From contig CM075348.1 in assembly GCA_037693485.1 (NCBI GenBank), positions 100,315,109-100,379,108 on the forward strand: DNA of 64,000 nucleotides. Direction: 5' to 3'. Below, in pieces: positions 1 through 10,546 of this stretch (positions are counted from its first letter, which is position 1; each line of letters opens with the position of its first letter). This DNA comes from Kitagawia praeruptora (lineage: Eukaryota > Streptophyta > Magnoliopsida > Apiales > Apiaceae). The notes beneath the pieces are model-generated. The model did not search any database, was not told where the DNA came from, and was given only the letters and a program-made list of their open reading frames with translations. The position numbers and the translations under genes were made by a program.

Positions 1-3000
1 ACAAAGGAGAAACCACTGAAACGATCACAGAAAACTTTCGATGAATCAAACGACGAGAGAACTTGCACAAAGCCCATCCGAAAACCCTAAGGCCCAAAAC
101 CTAAGCCATGCAGGTCCAAGAGGATCCAAGGAGCTGCATTTACAAGTTAATTAAGTGAGTGGCTCATGGATATATTGAAGGGGCAAGGCTAGAAGAGCAA
201 ATAGAGTGAAAGGGCAAGGATAAACTAGTAAACACACAACCAATTGGATAAATCTTCCAAAAGAAGCTAAACAAGAAGTGTTTTGATTGGTGGACTCCAA
301 AATATCTTCACAAAAGGTATCTAGCTGATATATAAGATAGAAACAAGGGATATACATCATTTACACAAGAGAAACAAAGTTGAAAAGCTCCCCCATCTCT
401 TTTCTCTACAAACTGCCCAGCAAGAACAAGGAGGAAAGAAAAATTCATATCTCCATTTATATCCATGATAAAATCACCAAATTTTAACCATAGCTTCTCC
501 ACTCTATGGGGAAGATTCGTACAAAATTTCATGACAATCCAAGTAGTATAGCCTAGTCAAATCCATGCTCAAAGTGGGAGAACCAAACCTATCCAGTTTC
601 TGTCCAACGGAAAAAGAGGGCTAAACACCATAGCTAGGAAGCTTTGTTTTTGGTGATCTATAGCTCAAATCAAAGCTTATTCAGAGGCCAAGATGTGGTA
701 AACATTTGAGAGCCAAACTCTTATTTTTCGATTTGTTATGATTTTTACAAAAGTGATGATGAATAGTAACCCTTAGAAACTAACTTGATTTTTATGGTTC
801 TTTTAGTTGATTCAAGCTAGGATAAGGTTGTTTAAGGATATATCAAGGATTTTTAAGGGTTGTCAAAGCTTCAAGAAGGTATAATCATGCTTGCCCTTTT
901 ATATTTATGATGGATATGGTTGTGTTTAGTGATTAAGTAGAATAAATGTTATGATTATGATGTTATAAGTGTTTGTAAGTGATTAAAGTTGAATATGGAA
1001 GGAGTATGTGCTTGTAACCATGGTTGGTAAGGTGACCACATGGTGTAGGTGATGGTGTATAAGGTGGATGATTGATTTGGAGGAGTTTGATTTTGGAAAG
1101 TATGAAAATATAGCCGTTATAATGTCCGATTTTCGTTAAACCAAGAAACTGCCCTGTTTTTGGCACCCATATTCACACGGTAGGTTCCTGTCCAGAGCAC
1201 CAACTGATCATGAAAGGCTAGAGCTTGGTTCATAGATTGTTTTGATATAAGGTGCGTTAAAATCTGATGAACGGTTTAGGAGAAAAGTCAGTTTTAGTGA
1301 AAGACGTTCGTAAACCGAGAAAATGTAAATGTGTTAACTTTGAGGCTATAACTACCATACTTAGACATTTTTATAAGTCACGAAATTTTGGGATAGTGTA
1401 GTAGGTTGGTCAGAGGACCCTTTACAGTTGATCTTGCATTAAAATTCGAAATCTATATTTTCTGAGAATTTTTAAAGTTAAGTGTGGTTGTTAGGGGGAA
1501 ATGGTGAAAAACCCCTGAAACTTCGATTGAGTTTATAAATGGTTAAGTTCTTGAACCTTTGGGGTAATAGTGATACGTTAAACATATATTAAAGTGTCAA
1601 GAGTATTGTTATGCAAGAGTGTAGTGAGTAAGAGATGTAGTATCCTAACGACGAACCTTTTGTGTTTATAGAAACTCCGGAGGAAACACGAGCCACACCG
1701 TCCGGATACCGAAACCGAGGCAAGATTTCTTCTATCTTTACTTTAAAAAATTACTTATCTTCAAGGAAACTTGATTTCATGAAATATATATATGTGATGC
1801 TATTGTTACTATATTGTTAAGAATTTGTTTCCTTGATTATTGATGTTAAAAGGGAAGGTATATGAGTATGATATGTATATGGATATGGATATGAGTATGA
1901 GATGGATATGAATATACATAGAGATGATTATGCATGAAGTGAACATGCCTTATGATTAAGGGAATATGAAGGAATGGTATCAGTTGTTATCTAGAGTTAT
2001 ATAAAGGAATGGTATCAGTTGTTATCTAGAGATATATATAAAGGAATGGTATCAGTTATTATCTAAGGTTATATGATTTATAATATTATATTCTTCCTAA
2101 GTATTGTGATTTAATAAATATTATTGAATGGTATTTAATACTTTTGAGATAAATGGAATACTCTACGTATATAAAAGCATATTGAATTCATTGAATACAG
2201 AGGAGATGCCTGAGTCATAATCAAAGTATTATGACCTATACAATTTTTAAAGGTGATGATAAATGGAAATGGAAATGATATATGTGAATGGAAATGCGAA
2301 TGGAAACGGGAAAGTGGAAAAATGTGAAATGGTATTTGATAATGGTAAAATGATTTGAAAAAGGGGGATTGCATTAGTAAGCGTAAGAGGCTGTGTGGGA
2401 GTGGCACAGTCCAGCATTCAATATTTTCTTACGGCACGAAGATGCCAAGGGAGGATGTAGCAGGTAGCCTTCCTCCAGGGTTGATTACCAGGTAGGGATC
2501 ATCCCTTCTACTAGTAGTAAACAGAGAGCGGATACGGTCAGGCGACTGATCATCGTCCTACGTATCTGGCGCCAGCAGATATCCCCAAAACTTGAAAGAA
2601 AGAATTGAAAATGGTTTTCAGATTTCTATAACTGAAAACAGAAAAGTGAGATGAAATGATGGAATTATTGTTACAAACGAAGAGAAACTGATTTTATATT
2701 AATTTATATGATTGTTGCATAAGAAGGAAATGAGAAGATTATAGCGAGAGACTTGTTCAAGTTTTTATATTATCTTGAAAGATCACACTGAAATGGTATA
2801 TTAATGGTTATAGCATTCAAGAAGAGGAACTGATATTATATGATGTTAGAAGCGAGACTGATGGAATGATACTATATATTTCTTACGTACAAGGATAATT
2901 AGAAAGTGTATATACATATTGAATGGAAATAAAATTCTTCCATAATAACTGAAGTTTGCTTTTGTCTATTATATATATATAACGGTTTATTTTCCTTTGA

Positions 3001-3485
3001 TGTTAGTAGATAGAAATTATCTTGCTGAGCTATTTTGGCTCATTCTTGCTACTTATCTATATACAGCTAGGAATGCCAATACTTCGCAGAACGCCCCGCA
3101 AGAGGGTAGGGGGAAGGCGACCTTCTGAGAGCACGCTAGCATCGATTCCTGAGGTAGCGTAGAGGCAGACGGGTTCTGAGAACTTATGTATAATTAAGGG
3201 TGTAAGAATGTAATAAACTTTTGATTGTTGGAACGCTTCATGTCGAACTGTTATTCAACAATGTAATTAAGTATGATTTTGGTTTGTAATAACTATTCAA
3301 CTCTTAACTTTATTATGGTGAATGTTGTTCTCTGAGCATATGACTGGTGTGTGTGTGTGTGTTTATTATTGCGGGGTCAATGGCATAATTATTAATTGAA
3401 AAAAAAAACTCAAGAGATATTGATATTGAATGGAAATTGGTCCGTGATGGCCCGAATTTATGACCCCGGATTTGGGACTGTCACA
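1..3485 (+). mobile_element. Family C long LTR, 5'-truncated by window edge
   Basis: This stretch aligns along its length with the two LTRs of the complete family C element at 51982-62617. It starts about 500 bases into the LTR and runs to the LTR's terminal TCACA at 3485. It shares the three-copy 36-base minisatellite (1968-2074), the 10-base palindrome CTACTAGTAG (2508-2517), GCGACTGATCATCGTC (2542-2557) and the TGAGC/GCTCA hairpin (3026-3042). Immediately after it family A LTR sequence resumes in mid-LTR with TTTTT, which matches the intact LTR at 23157, so this element is inserted in A LTR1 and TTTTT is the likely target duplication. Whether it is a solo LTR or the 3' LTR of a full element cannot be seen. 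No real gene lies in it; the short open frames are chance. Confidence 0.9.
1968..2074 (+). repeat. Minisatellite, three ~36-base units, in family C LTR
   Basis: The unit begins AAGGAATGGTATCAG, continues TTGTTATCTAGAG and ends in a TATATA run. There are three units here and three in the 5' LTR of the complete C element, but five in its 3' LTR. Confidence 0.85.
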
Positions 3486-3861
3486 TTTTTGGCTTTACAC
3501 TATCCTATATAAAAAGATATGGGGTAAAAGATTTTTGTACGTGAAAAATTTCAGCAGAGCCGCATCCCAAAACCAAAACCCTAAAAACTACATCTCATAT
3601 TTTCATTGGAGGCTAGTACCTCCCTTCCATTCAAGAATCGTTCTTGGAGTGTTCGTGTGGATACCGTAGAGGAGGCTTCGAGGAGGAGCGTTCAGAATCG
3701 TGAAAGCTAGGATCTCCGTTTTGACATCCAATACGTAAAGCTTCGAAAAAGGTAAATATATTCTTACTACCATGATTATCTAGCATTAAACATGGATCCC
3801 GGGCTTGGAATTCGATTTAATTTTACAGTTTCCGTTGCGTTTTGATGCTCGAATTCCAACA
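3486..3861 (+). mobile_element. Family A LTR1, 3' remnant (376 bp)
   Basis: It matches 23157-23532 of LTR2 with the same length and only a few substitutions, and ends GAATTCCAACA. The 5' part of this LTR lies left of the family C insertion, outside the window. A TATATAAAAA box survives at 3506-3515, so the promoter core and the R/U5 part are still present. Confidence 0.9.
3506..3515 (+). promoter_or_regulatory. TATA box of A LTR1 remnant
   Basis: TATATAAAAA lies about 355 bases before the LTR end, at the same place as in LTR2-4. Transcription would start about 30 bases downstream (inference). Confidence 0.6.
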
Positions 3862-3862
3862 A

Positions 3863-3874
3863 TGGCATCAGAGC
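3863..3874 (+). other. Primer binding site, A1
   Basis: TGGCATCAGAGC starts two bases after the LTR end. It differs by one base from the usual plant initiator-Met-tRNA site TGGTATCAGAGC. The same sequence is at 23534-23545 (A2) and 31044-31055 (A3). Confidence 0.85.
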
Positions 3875-4371
3875 TACATGTTTAATGGATAATCTGGTTA
3901 ATACATGATGTATACGATTTGTTTTATGGATTAAAAGTTCTGAATTTTTTCTCCCGAAGAACCCTAGCGAACTGCATGGCTTTTATCGATCTGCATGCTT
4001 TATTTTCTCCTGTTTTGTTACGTTAAGATGATCTGTTATGTGTTAATGGGATTAAAACGTAATACTAACATCTAAAATCAGTTGCAGTCGACTCAGATTA
4101 TCAGACTGGTGGTTCATGCATACGAATATAGACATACGTGTTTATATATATATATATATTATCTTCTCAGAATTGTATGCTTCTGTTTTATTCGGTTTTG
4201 CTTGTTTATATGATCTGTTTCAACCTTCTGTGTTTTATTAAGAATGAAACGAGACCCAAATCATCTAGAAACCAGTTGATTCAGATGTGTAGTTCATGCA
4301 TACCACGTATATATACATACGTGTTTATATATAAAAATGTCTACTAGGTTTTGTTTTTAAAACCTTAAAGA

Positions 4372-4403
<32 letters not shown>

Positions 4404-4526
4404 GCTGTGATGTTACTACGTGTAATCGTGTGTCTGTATAATCAGTCTGGATGCAAAATCGCGTTCTATATGAATCAATAGATCGAACTGAGTCTTCTGG
4501 AAAATCTGCAGAAAATATACATGTAC

Positions 4527-4646
4527 AGGTGATGCGCATACTGAAGATGCGTATCACCTAGGGTTTAGGTCATACACGCATACATGGAATGCGTGTCTGA
4601 TAGAATTAACAGAAAAAGGTCATATGCGCATACTGTAAATGCGTAT
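4527..4646 (+). repeat. Three tandem hairpins in A1 leader
   Basis: Hairpin 1 (4527-4559) has a 13-base-pair stem with one G-U pair and loop ACTGAAG. Hairpin 2 (4574-4596) pairs ACACGCAT with ATGCGTGT around loop ACATGGA. Hairpin 3 (4624-4646) pairs ATGCGCAT with ATGCGTAT around loop ACTGTAA. All loops are seven bases starting AC, and two stems contain the self-complementary ATGCGCAT. They are conserved in A2 and A3. Confidence 0.8.
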
Positions 4647-6157
4647 CTGCTATTTTTAATTAAAAAAAATTATTATTTTTTTTCAGCTAGGTTTTGCATG
4701 CTAAGATTAAATTACAAATATTAATGTTTAACTTGGAGTATGCAAAATTTTATTAATTAGTAATTTTGATTACTAAGTTAATATTTAAATTATTTTTATT
4801 AATTATGATTTGATCATATTTAATTTATGTTGTATAAAATTGTGATTATACAATATGTGATGCTTTTAATTGCTATGTGAGCATGATGCATGGTTATGGC
4901 CCCAAGACCTAGTTTTCAATTTATTTTATTAATTTTAATTTATGGTTTGTAATAATTAAATACGACTTGCATGTCGTTTTTCCTTTGTAATTAATTTATC
5001 TCGAATGCAACTCGAGTTCTTTTGTAATTTGTTTCAAGAGGAGCTTGGAGGCAATCAAGGCAGCTTTGGAAGCGAAGCAAGAGATTTTGTAATAATTAGT
5101 TATTACCACCATAGATTGACCTTGATTTTTCCATTAGCTTAGAAAAATCGCATAGGATTGGGCCATAACCATAGCATATTATTTTATGTGATGCACTTTA
5201 CATATGATGTATGTGTATAGTAGCAAATGTATGCATATTTTTAATTAGATTAATGATGTATGCATGTATTAGATACGTAACCCATGTCATGCTTGCCATG
5301 CTAAACAAGATAAAATCTGTAACGATTCAAGATTTTAAAATGAGCAAACGATCATGAGATTTCTGTGTTTATGAAACACGAAATTAAATACGAATTTTCA
5401 ATTATTTCGATATGGGGAGATTTTGTCAAAAACGGGTTTTACCTGTAAGGAAGTTGGGTATTAAGTGAGGCCACTTGTGACTCCTCCAACAACCTGGAAA
5501 TCAAACTATTGATGAATATTGATTTGAAGTATTTAATTCAAGGAAAAATTGGGAATCTCTTTATGATGGGATCATGGTCGTTTTAATTTTGAAACCCCTT
5601 AACAAAAATATTAAGTTTTAATCGGATGCTTTCCAATGAATGAACACTCATTGAATCCTAGATCGATAAGGGGAATGACTGCCAGTGGTAGGGGACTCCT
5701 GTCTATCGTGGTGAGATGTGACGAATATAAGCGGTTATATTCGACCGTTGAATCATTGGGTCTAACTTAACTGAGTCGTCATAATAAGGTGAAAATAAAC
5801 GGTTATATTCAAATATTATGAACTTAGAAGCATAGAGTTTGGTTAAAAATCTATTAGATAGACAAGAACAATTGTTGTTCATCAAACTATCCAAGAATTA
5901 TATATGATATAATTGACAACTGTTGTCTACCTAAATAAACATGTTTTAAGGACTACCAATGGTTGACTGAGGATATGACGAAATATGGATCTTGGCTCAC
6001 TAGAAAGATTTATTGGATATTCTTTCCGATTTAATAGTAAGGGCTATTAATTTGATAAAAATAGTGGGAGATATATTATGAATATGTCATAATCACTTGA
6101 ACATAATTAATGTAACAATCTAACTTATCTTATGCATTTTATCATTGTAGAAAACAA

Positions 6158-7447
6158 ATGGCACAAAACACAAACAACACTTTCTCTGTGCGATCAGTCC
6201 TTGAGAAGGACAAGCTGACAAGATCGAACTTCCTAGACTGGTCTAGAAATTTGAGAATTATTCTCATGCAGGAAAAGAAATCTTATGTGATTGATATTCC
6301 TCCACCGGCAGCCCCTGCTGCCAATGCCACTCTTGCTCAACAAAATGATTATCAGAAGCATATTGATGATGCGACTGATGTGGCTTGTCTTATGCTTGCC
6401 ACTATGGATGCTGAGCTTCAGAAGCAGCATTTTGATATGAATGCTTATACTATGTTTGAACATCTTTCAACGATGTTTCAATCACAGGCTCGTGTGGAAA
6501 AGTTCAACACAAGCAAAGCACTCTTCTCGTGCAAGCAGGGCAATGGACCAGTCGGACCACATGTTCTAAAGATGATTGGGTATTGCGATTACCTTGCTCG
6601 TTTGGGTTTCCCGCTTCAGCGAGAGGCTCAAGTCGATATAATCTTGCAATCTTTGAACAGCGACTATGCTCAGTTCATAATGACTTTTAATATGACTGAG
6701 CAAGATAAAACTCCTATGGAATTGTTGGCCATGCTGAGGACCACTGAAGCAAATATGGTCAAGGCACCTGAGAAATCTCCCATAATGATGGTGGGCAAGA
6801 AAGGTGATAAGGGAAAGGGGAAATGGAAGGGCAAGAAAAAGGTTGCATCAAAAGATTATGGTCCTTCTAAGCCCTCTTTAAAAAAGGCTAAAAAGTCGAA
6901 GGGAGATGTCGCAAAGGTTGATAAAGGTGATTGTCACTATTGCCACAAGCCTGGTCACTGGAAGAGAAACTGTCCAGCTTATTTGGAGGATCTGAAGAAA
7001 ATGAAGGGTGTTCAGATTTCTGGATCAGGTATTTATGTTATAGAAGTCAATCTGTCTATTTCTACATCTTGGGTATTGGATACTGGATGTGTTTCTCACA
7101 TTTGTATAAATGTGCAGGAACTGCAGAGAAGTAGGACTTTGGCTAAGGGAGAAGTGGACCTACGAGTAGGCAATGGAGCAAGAGTTGCTGCTGTAGCCGT
7201 AGGAACTTATTATTTATCTTTGCCCTCTTGGCTTGTTTTAGAACTTGAAGACTGTTTTTACGTGCCTGCGATTCGCAGAAACATTATTTCTGTTTCTTGT
7301 TTGGACAAGAAAGGTTTTTCGTTTACAATAAAGAACAATAGTTGCTCTTTTGCTTTAAATGATTTAACCTATGGTGTTGCGTGTTTATTTAATGGTTTAT
7401 ATGTTCTTGATTTAGATAATCCTGTCTGTAACATAGAAAACAAATGA
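6158..7447 (+). pseudogene. A1 gag and protease of copia polyprotein
   Basis: The 429-residue frame begins at an ATG in GAAAACAAATGG. Gag would form the particle and bind RNA. One CCHC zinc knuckle lies at residues 259-272, after a lysine-rich stretch. The aspartic protease motif DTG is at residues 308-310 (WVLDTGC). Plant copia proteases more often have DSG here. The next motif, normally CASHIC, reads CVSHIC in this copy. The frame ends at a TGA (7445-7447) although integrase sequence continues in the same frame, and A2 and A3 have the identical stop. That stop makes this a broken polyprotein rather than a finished gene; readthrough is possible but unsupported. Confidence 0.9.
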
Positions 7448-8872
7448 CTTAAAGTTAATGACTCAAATCAAACATACATCTGGCATTGTCGTCTAGGCCA
7501 TATAAATGAGAAACGCATATCCAAATTACATAAGGATGGATACTTGGATAAGTTTGATTTTGAATCATACGAAAAATGCGAATCTTGTTTGCTTGGTAAG
7601 ATGACTAAAGCCCCTTTTACTGGTAAGGGTCAAAGGGCCACTGAACTTTTGGAGCTAATACATAGTGATGTATGTGGCCCAATGCGTGTGATGGCTAGAG
7701 GAGGCTACTACTACTTCATAACATTTACTGATGACTTCAGTAGATATGGATATGTATATCTTATGAAGAACAAATCCGATTCTTTTGAAAAATTCAAAGA
7801 ATACAAGGCTGAAGTAGAGAAGCAAATAGGCGGAGGTGCAAGTATTAAAATCTTACGATCCGATCGTGGGGGTGAATACTTAAGCACCGAATTTAAAGAG
7901 TATTTAAAAGAGTGTGGTATTGTATCACAACTCACTCCGCCAGGTACACCTCAATGGAATGGAGTTTCAGAGAGGAGAAATCGTACCCTGTTGGACATGG
8001 TACGATCGATGATGAGTCATGCAGATCTTCCAATAAGTTTCTGGGGTTATGCTCTAGAAACAGCGGCTTTCACACTTAACCGTGTTCCAACCAAGAAGGT
8101 TCAAAAGACTCCATATGAGATATGGGAGGAGAAACGGTCAAGCATGAACTTTATGAAAGTTTGGGGATGCAAGGCGTTTGTAAAACGTCAAGTATCTGAC
8201 AAGCTTGGACCTAAATCCGAAGAGTGCAATTTTGTGGGATACCCTAAAGAAACAAAGGCGTATTATTTTTATAGTCCTTCTGAGCAGAAAGTGTTCATTG
8301 CTCGAGATGCTGTCTTCATGGAAAAGGATTTAGTTTCCAAAATAGACAGTGGGAGAACTATAGATCTCGATGAAGATCGAGAACCACAAAATAGAATTGA
8401 ACCTGAGGTGGAACAAGAGCAGAATAATGATAATGCTCAAGAAACACAGGTTGTTCGTAGATCTGGTAGAATTCGCCATGAGCCAGAGAGATATGGATTT
8501 TTTTTGACTCAATGTGGGGATTTGATGCTCATAGATGAGGATAAGCCTCTCACATACCAAGATGCTATGAACAGTCTAGACTCTAAGAGATGGCTTGAAG
8601 CCATGAAATCCGAGATGGATTCCATGTACGAAAACCAAGTTTGGGATTTGGTTGATCCACCTGAAGGAGTAAAACCCGTAGGGTGCAAGTGGGTTTTCAA
8701 GAAGAAAACTGACATGGAAGGAAATGTTCAGACCTATAAAGCAAGACTGGTTGCGAAAGGGTTCAAACAAATTCATGGTATTGACTATGATGAAACTTTC
8801 TCACCAGTTGCCATGGTCAAGTCCATACGGATTTTTCTTGCAATTGCAGCATTCCATGATTACGAAATCTAG
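7448..8872 (+). pseudogene. A1 integrase and start of reverse transcriptase
   Basis: This continues the gag-protease frame after the TGA. The zinc-binding pre-integrase part includes WHCRLGH and the C-x2-C of CESCLLGK. In the frame counted from 7544 the catalytic triad is D42 (HSDVCGP), D107 (RSDRGG) and E143 (SERRN), with DD35E spacing. RT begins with the motif around VGCKWVFKKKTD and KARLVAKGF. The frame is cut by TAG (8870-8872) where copia proteins usually have tryptophan before QMDVK. The same TAG is in A2 and A3. Product: DNA integration, then reverse transcription, in virus-like particles. Confidence 0.9.
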
Positions 8873-8875
8873 CAA

Positions 8876-9594
8876 ATGGATGTCAAAATAGCTTTCCTTA
8901 ATGGGAGCCTAGAAGAGGATATGTACATGACACAACCTGAAGGTTTTGTCGATCCAAGGAATGTTGGCAAGGTATGTAAATTACGTCGATCCATTTATGG
9001 ATTGAAGCAAGCCTCTAGGCGATGGAATATTCGTTTTGATGAAACAGTCAAGGAGTATGGCTTTATTCAAAACGAGGATGAACCTTGTGTTTACAAGAAG
9101 GTTAGTGGGAGCCATGTGGCATTCATAGTACTGTATGTTGATGACATACTATTAATGGGGAATGACATACCTTCTCTAAAGGATGTTAAGACTTGGTTAG
9201 GGAGCAATTTCTCTATGAAAGACTTAGGAGAGGCAACCTACATTCTAGGAATGAGGATCTATATAGATAGATCTAAAAGGATGATCGGTCTAAGTCAGAG
9301 TACATACATTGATAAGGTTTTGCATCGTTTTGGTATGCAAAATGCTAAAAGGGGATATGTCCCTGTGTCTCAAGGGATAACGATCTCTAAAGACCAGTGT
9401 CCGAAAACATTAGATGAGAAGGACCACATGAATAAAGTTCCATATGCATCAGCAATTGGATCTATCATGTATGCAAAGGTATGTACTCGCCCCGATGTTT
9501 CGTATGCTTTGAGCATGACGCGCAGATGCCAGTCTAATCCAGGTGAAAGGTCACTGGACAGCAATCAAGAATATTCTAAAGTACCTGAAAAGGA
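8876..9594 (+). pseudogene. A1 reverse transcriptase, C-terminal part, cut by element B
   Basis: In frame after the TAG, this part carries QMDVKIAFLNG, SIYGLKQASRRW and the catalytic YVDD (9133-9144). Near 9541 the frame shifts, so the RNase H start is in another frame; A2 and A3 share this shift. Element B is inserted after 9594. The 9590-9594 AAGGA is the left target duplication. The open frame runs into B for a few codons, which has no meaning. Confidence 0.9.
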
Positions 9595-10329
9595 TGTTAA
9601 CTCGAATAACTTGTAGAAGGGGGGGGGTTGAATACAAGTTATATAATCGTGTCTGATTTTTGCTTGATTATATGAACAAGAATAAACGAATGAATCAAAC
9701 TCTGTTTGTATTAATAAGATCAAATACAAACTCTACCAAAGGTGTACAATACCTTTAGCAGCTGCTGACAATACAAATCTCTCTCTCTGTTTGTTTCGAA
9801 CTCTCGAATACAAACCTTATACAGAGCTACGCACACTTGCTTAACACTTCGTCGCTCTTTTTACAATGATATTGAGAGAGTATTTATAATGCTACCTATC
9901 AACTAATAACAGAAAGATATATTCTATATATGACAATGTTCTACCTTCTAGTCGATAGTTTCCATCAATAGAAAACTCTTTCCTTCATAATATCTTCTTG
10001 CTTGTTCTTCAAACAACGATCCTGTTTTATAGCACTTGCCAGTTTCTGTAGCATCCATAATGACATCATCAGTAACAAAACTGATATCAGGATCTGCACA
10101 CTGCATCAGTATCTGATCAACCATCAGTATTAGACCATCATCAGGATTTGCCCTCTGTTCCTGACATGTAGTCTCCGATACACTGTTCATTCCTAACTAA
10201 ACTATACAGATAATTGTCTTACACATAAATCCTATATACAGTGCTAAATCCTTTATAAGATCAGGATTACAAGAAGTATAATGTGTAAATTCTATTCTTA
10301 ACATCACAACTTATGAATTATTCATAACA
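9595..10329 (-). mobile_element. Family B 3' LTR (735 bp)
   Basis: It is nearly identical to 21005-21737, with TG...CA ends. A minus-strand TATAAATA box lies at 9881-9888. ATCAGGAT octamers are at 10086-10093, 10140-10147 and 10260-10267. It has a ten-base G run near 9619 where the partner has eight. Confidence 0.95.
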
Positions 10330-10340
10330 ATCTCCCCCTA
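10330..10340 (-). other. Polypurine tract of element B
   Basis: On the minus strand this reads TAGGGGGAGAT, directly before the 3' LTR. It is the expected plus-strand primer site. Confidence 0.8.
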
Positions 10341-10546
10341 TTTATGCTTTAAAATCTGAAGCATAAATCTAAGTTGTGGATGTCAAAACATATAACAATA
10401 CAACCAGAATAGAATTTATGAATGTAGAATTATGAAGTTAAGTACCTCCTTCTCAGATGTAGACATTTATCTAGTACTTAGAAGAAAGAATTTTAACTAT
10501 TAATGCTGCTCTTCCTTTACCACTTCCTAGCTGAGATTCACCACTA

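Larger units (their letters stand above)
3862..6157 (+). other. A1 leader, 2.3 kb, candidate intron
   Basis: This untranslated leader runs from the primer site to the gag ATG. It is AT-rich, contains many upstream ATGs and short open frames, and carries an (AT)n run near 4376-4403. A donor-like AAG/GTAAAT (GT at 3752-3753, inside the LTR) and an acceptor-like TTTTATCATTGTAG (AG at 6149-6150, eight bases before the gag ATG) would remove almost the whole leader. Both signals recur in A2 (GT 23423-23424, AG 25807-25808) and A3 (GT 30933-30934, AG 33315-33316). Splicing is inferred, not shown. Confidence 0.55.

Noticed and set aside
1..3485. Unique host sequence at the left edge
   Set aside because: It aligns throughout with the family C LTR, including the minisatellite, palindrome and terminal TCACA.
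4138..4347. 69-codon ORF in the A leader, repeated in A2 and A3
   Set aside because: It spans an (AT)n run and changes with repeat length between units, and it lies in the candidate intron.
9616..9630. G-quadruplex at the long G run in the B LTR
   Set aside because: A single uninterrupted run of about ten G, not four separated runs; the partner LTR has eight, so it is slippage.
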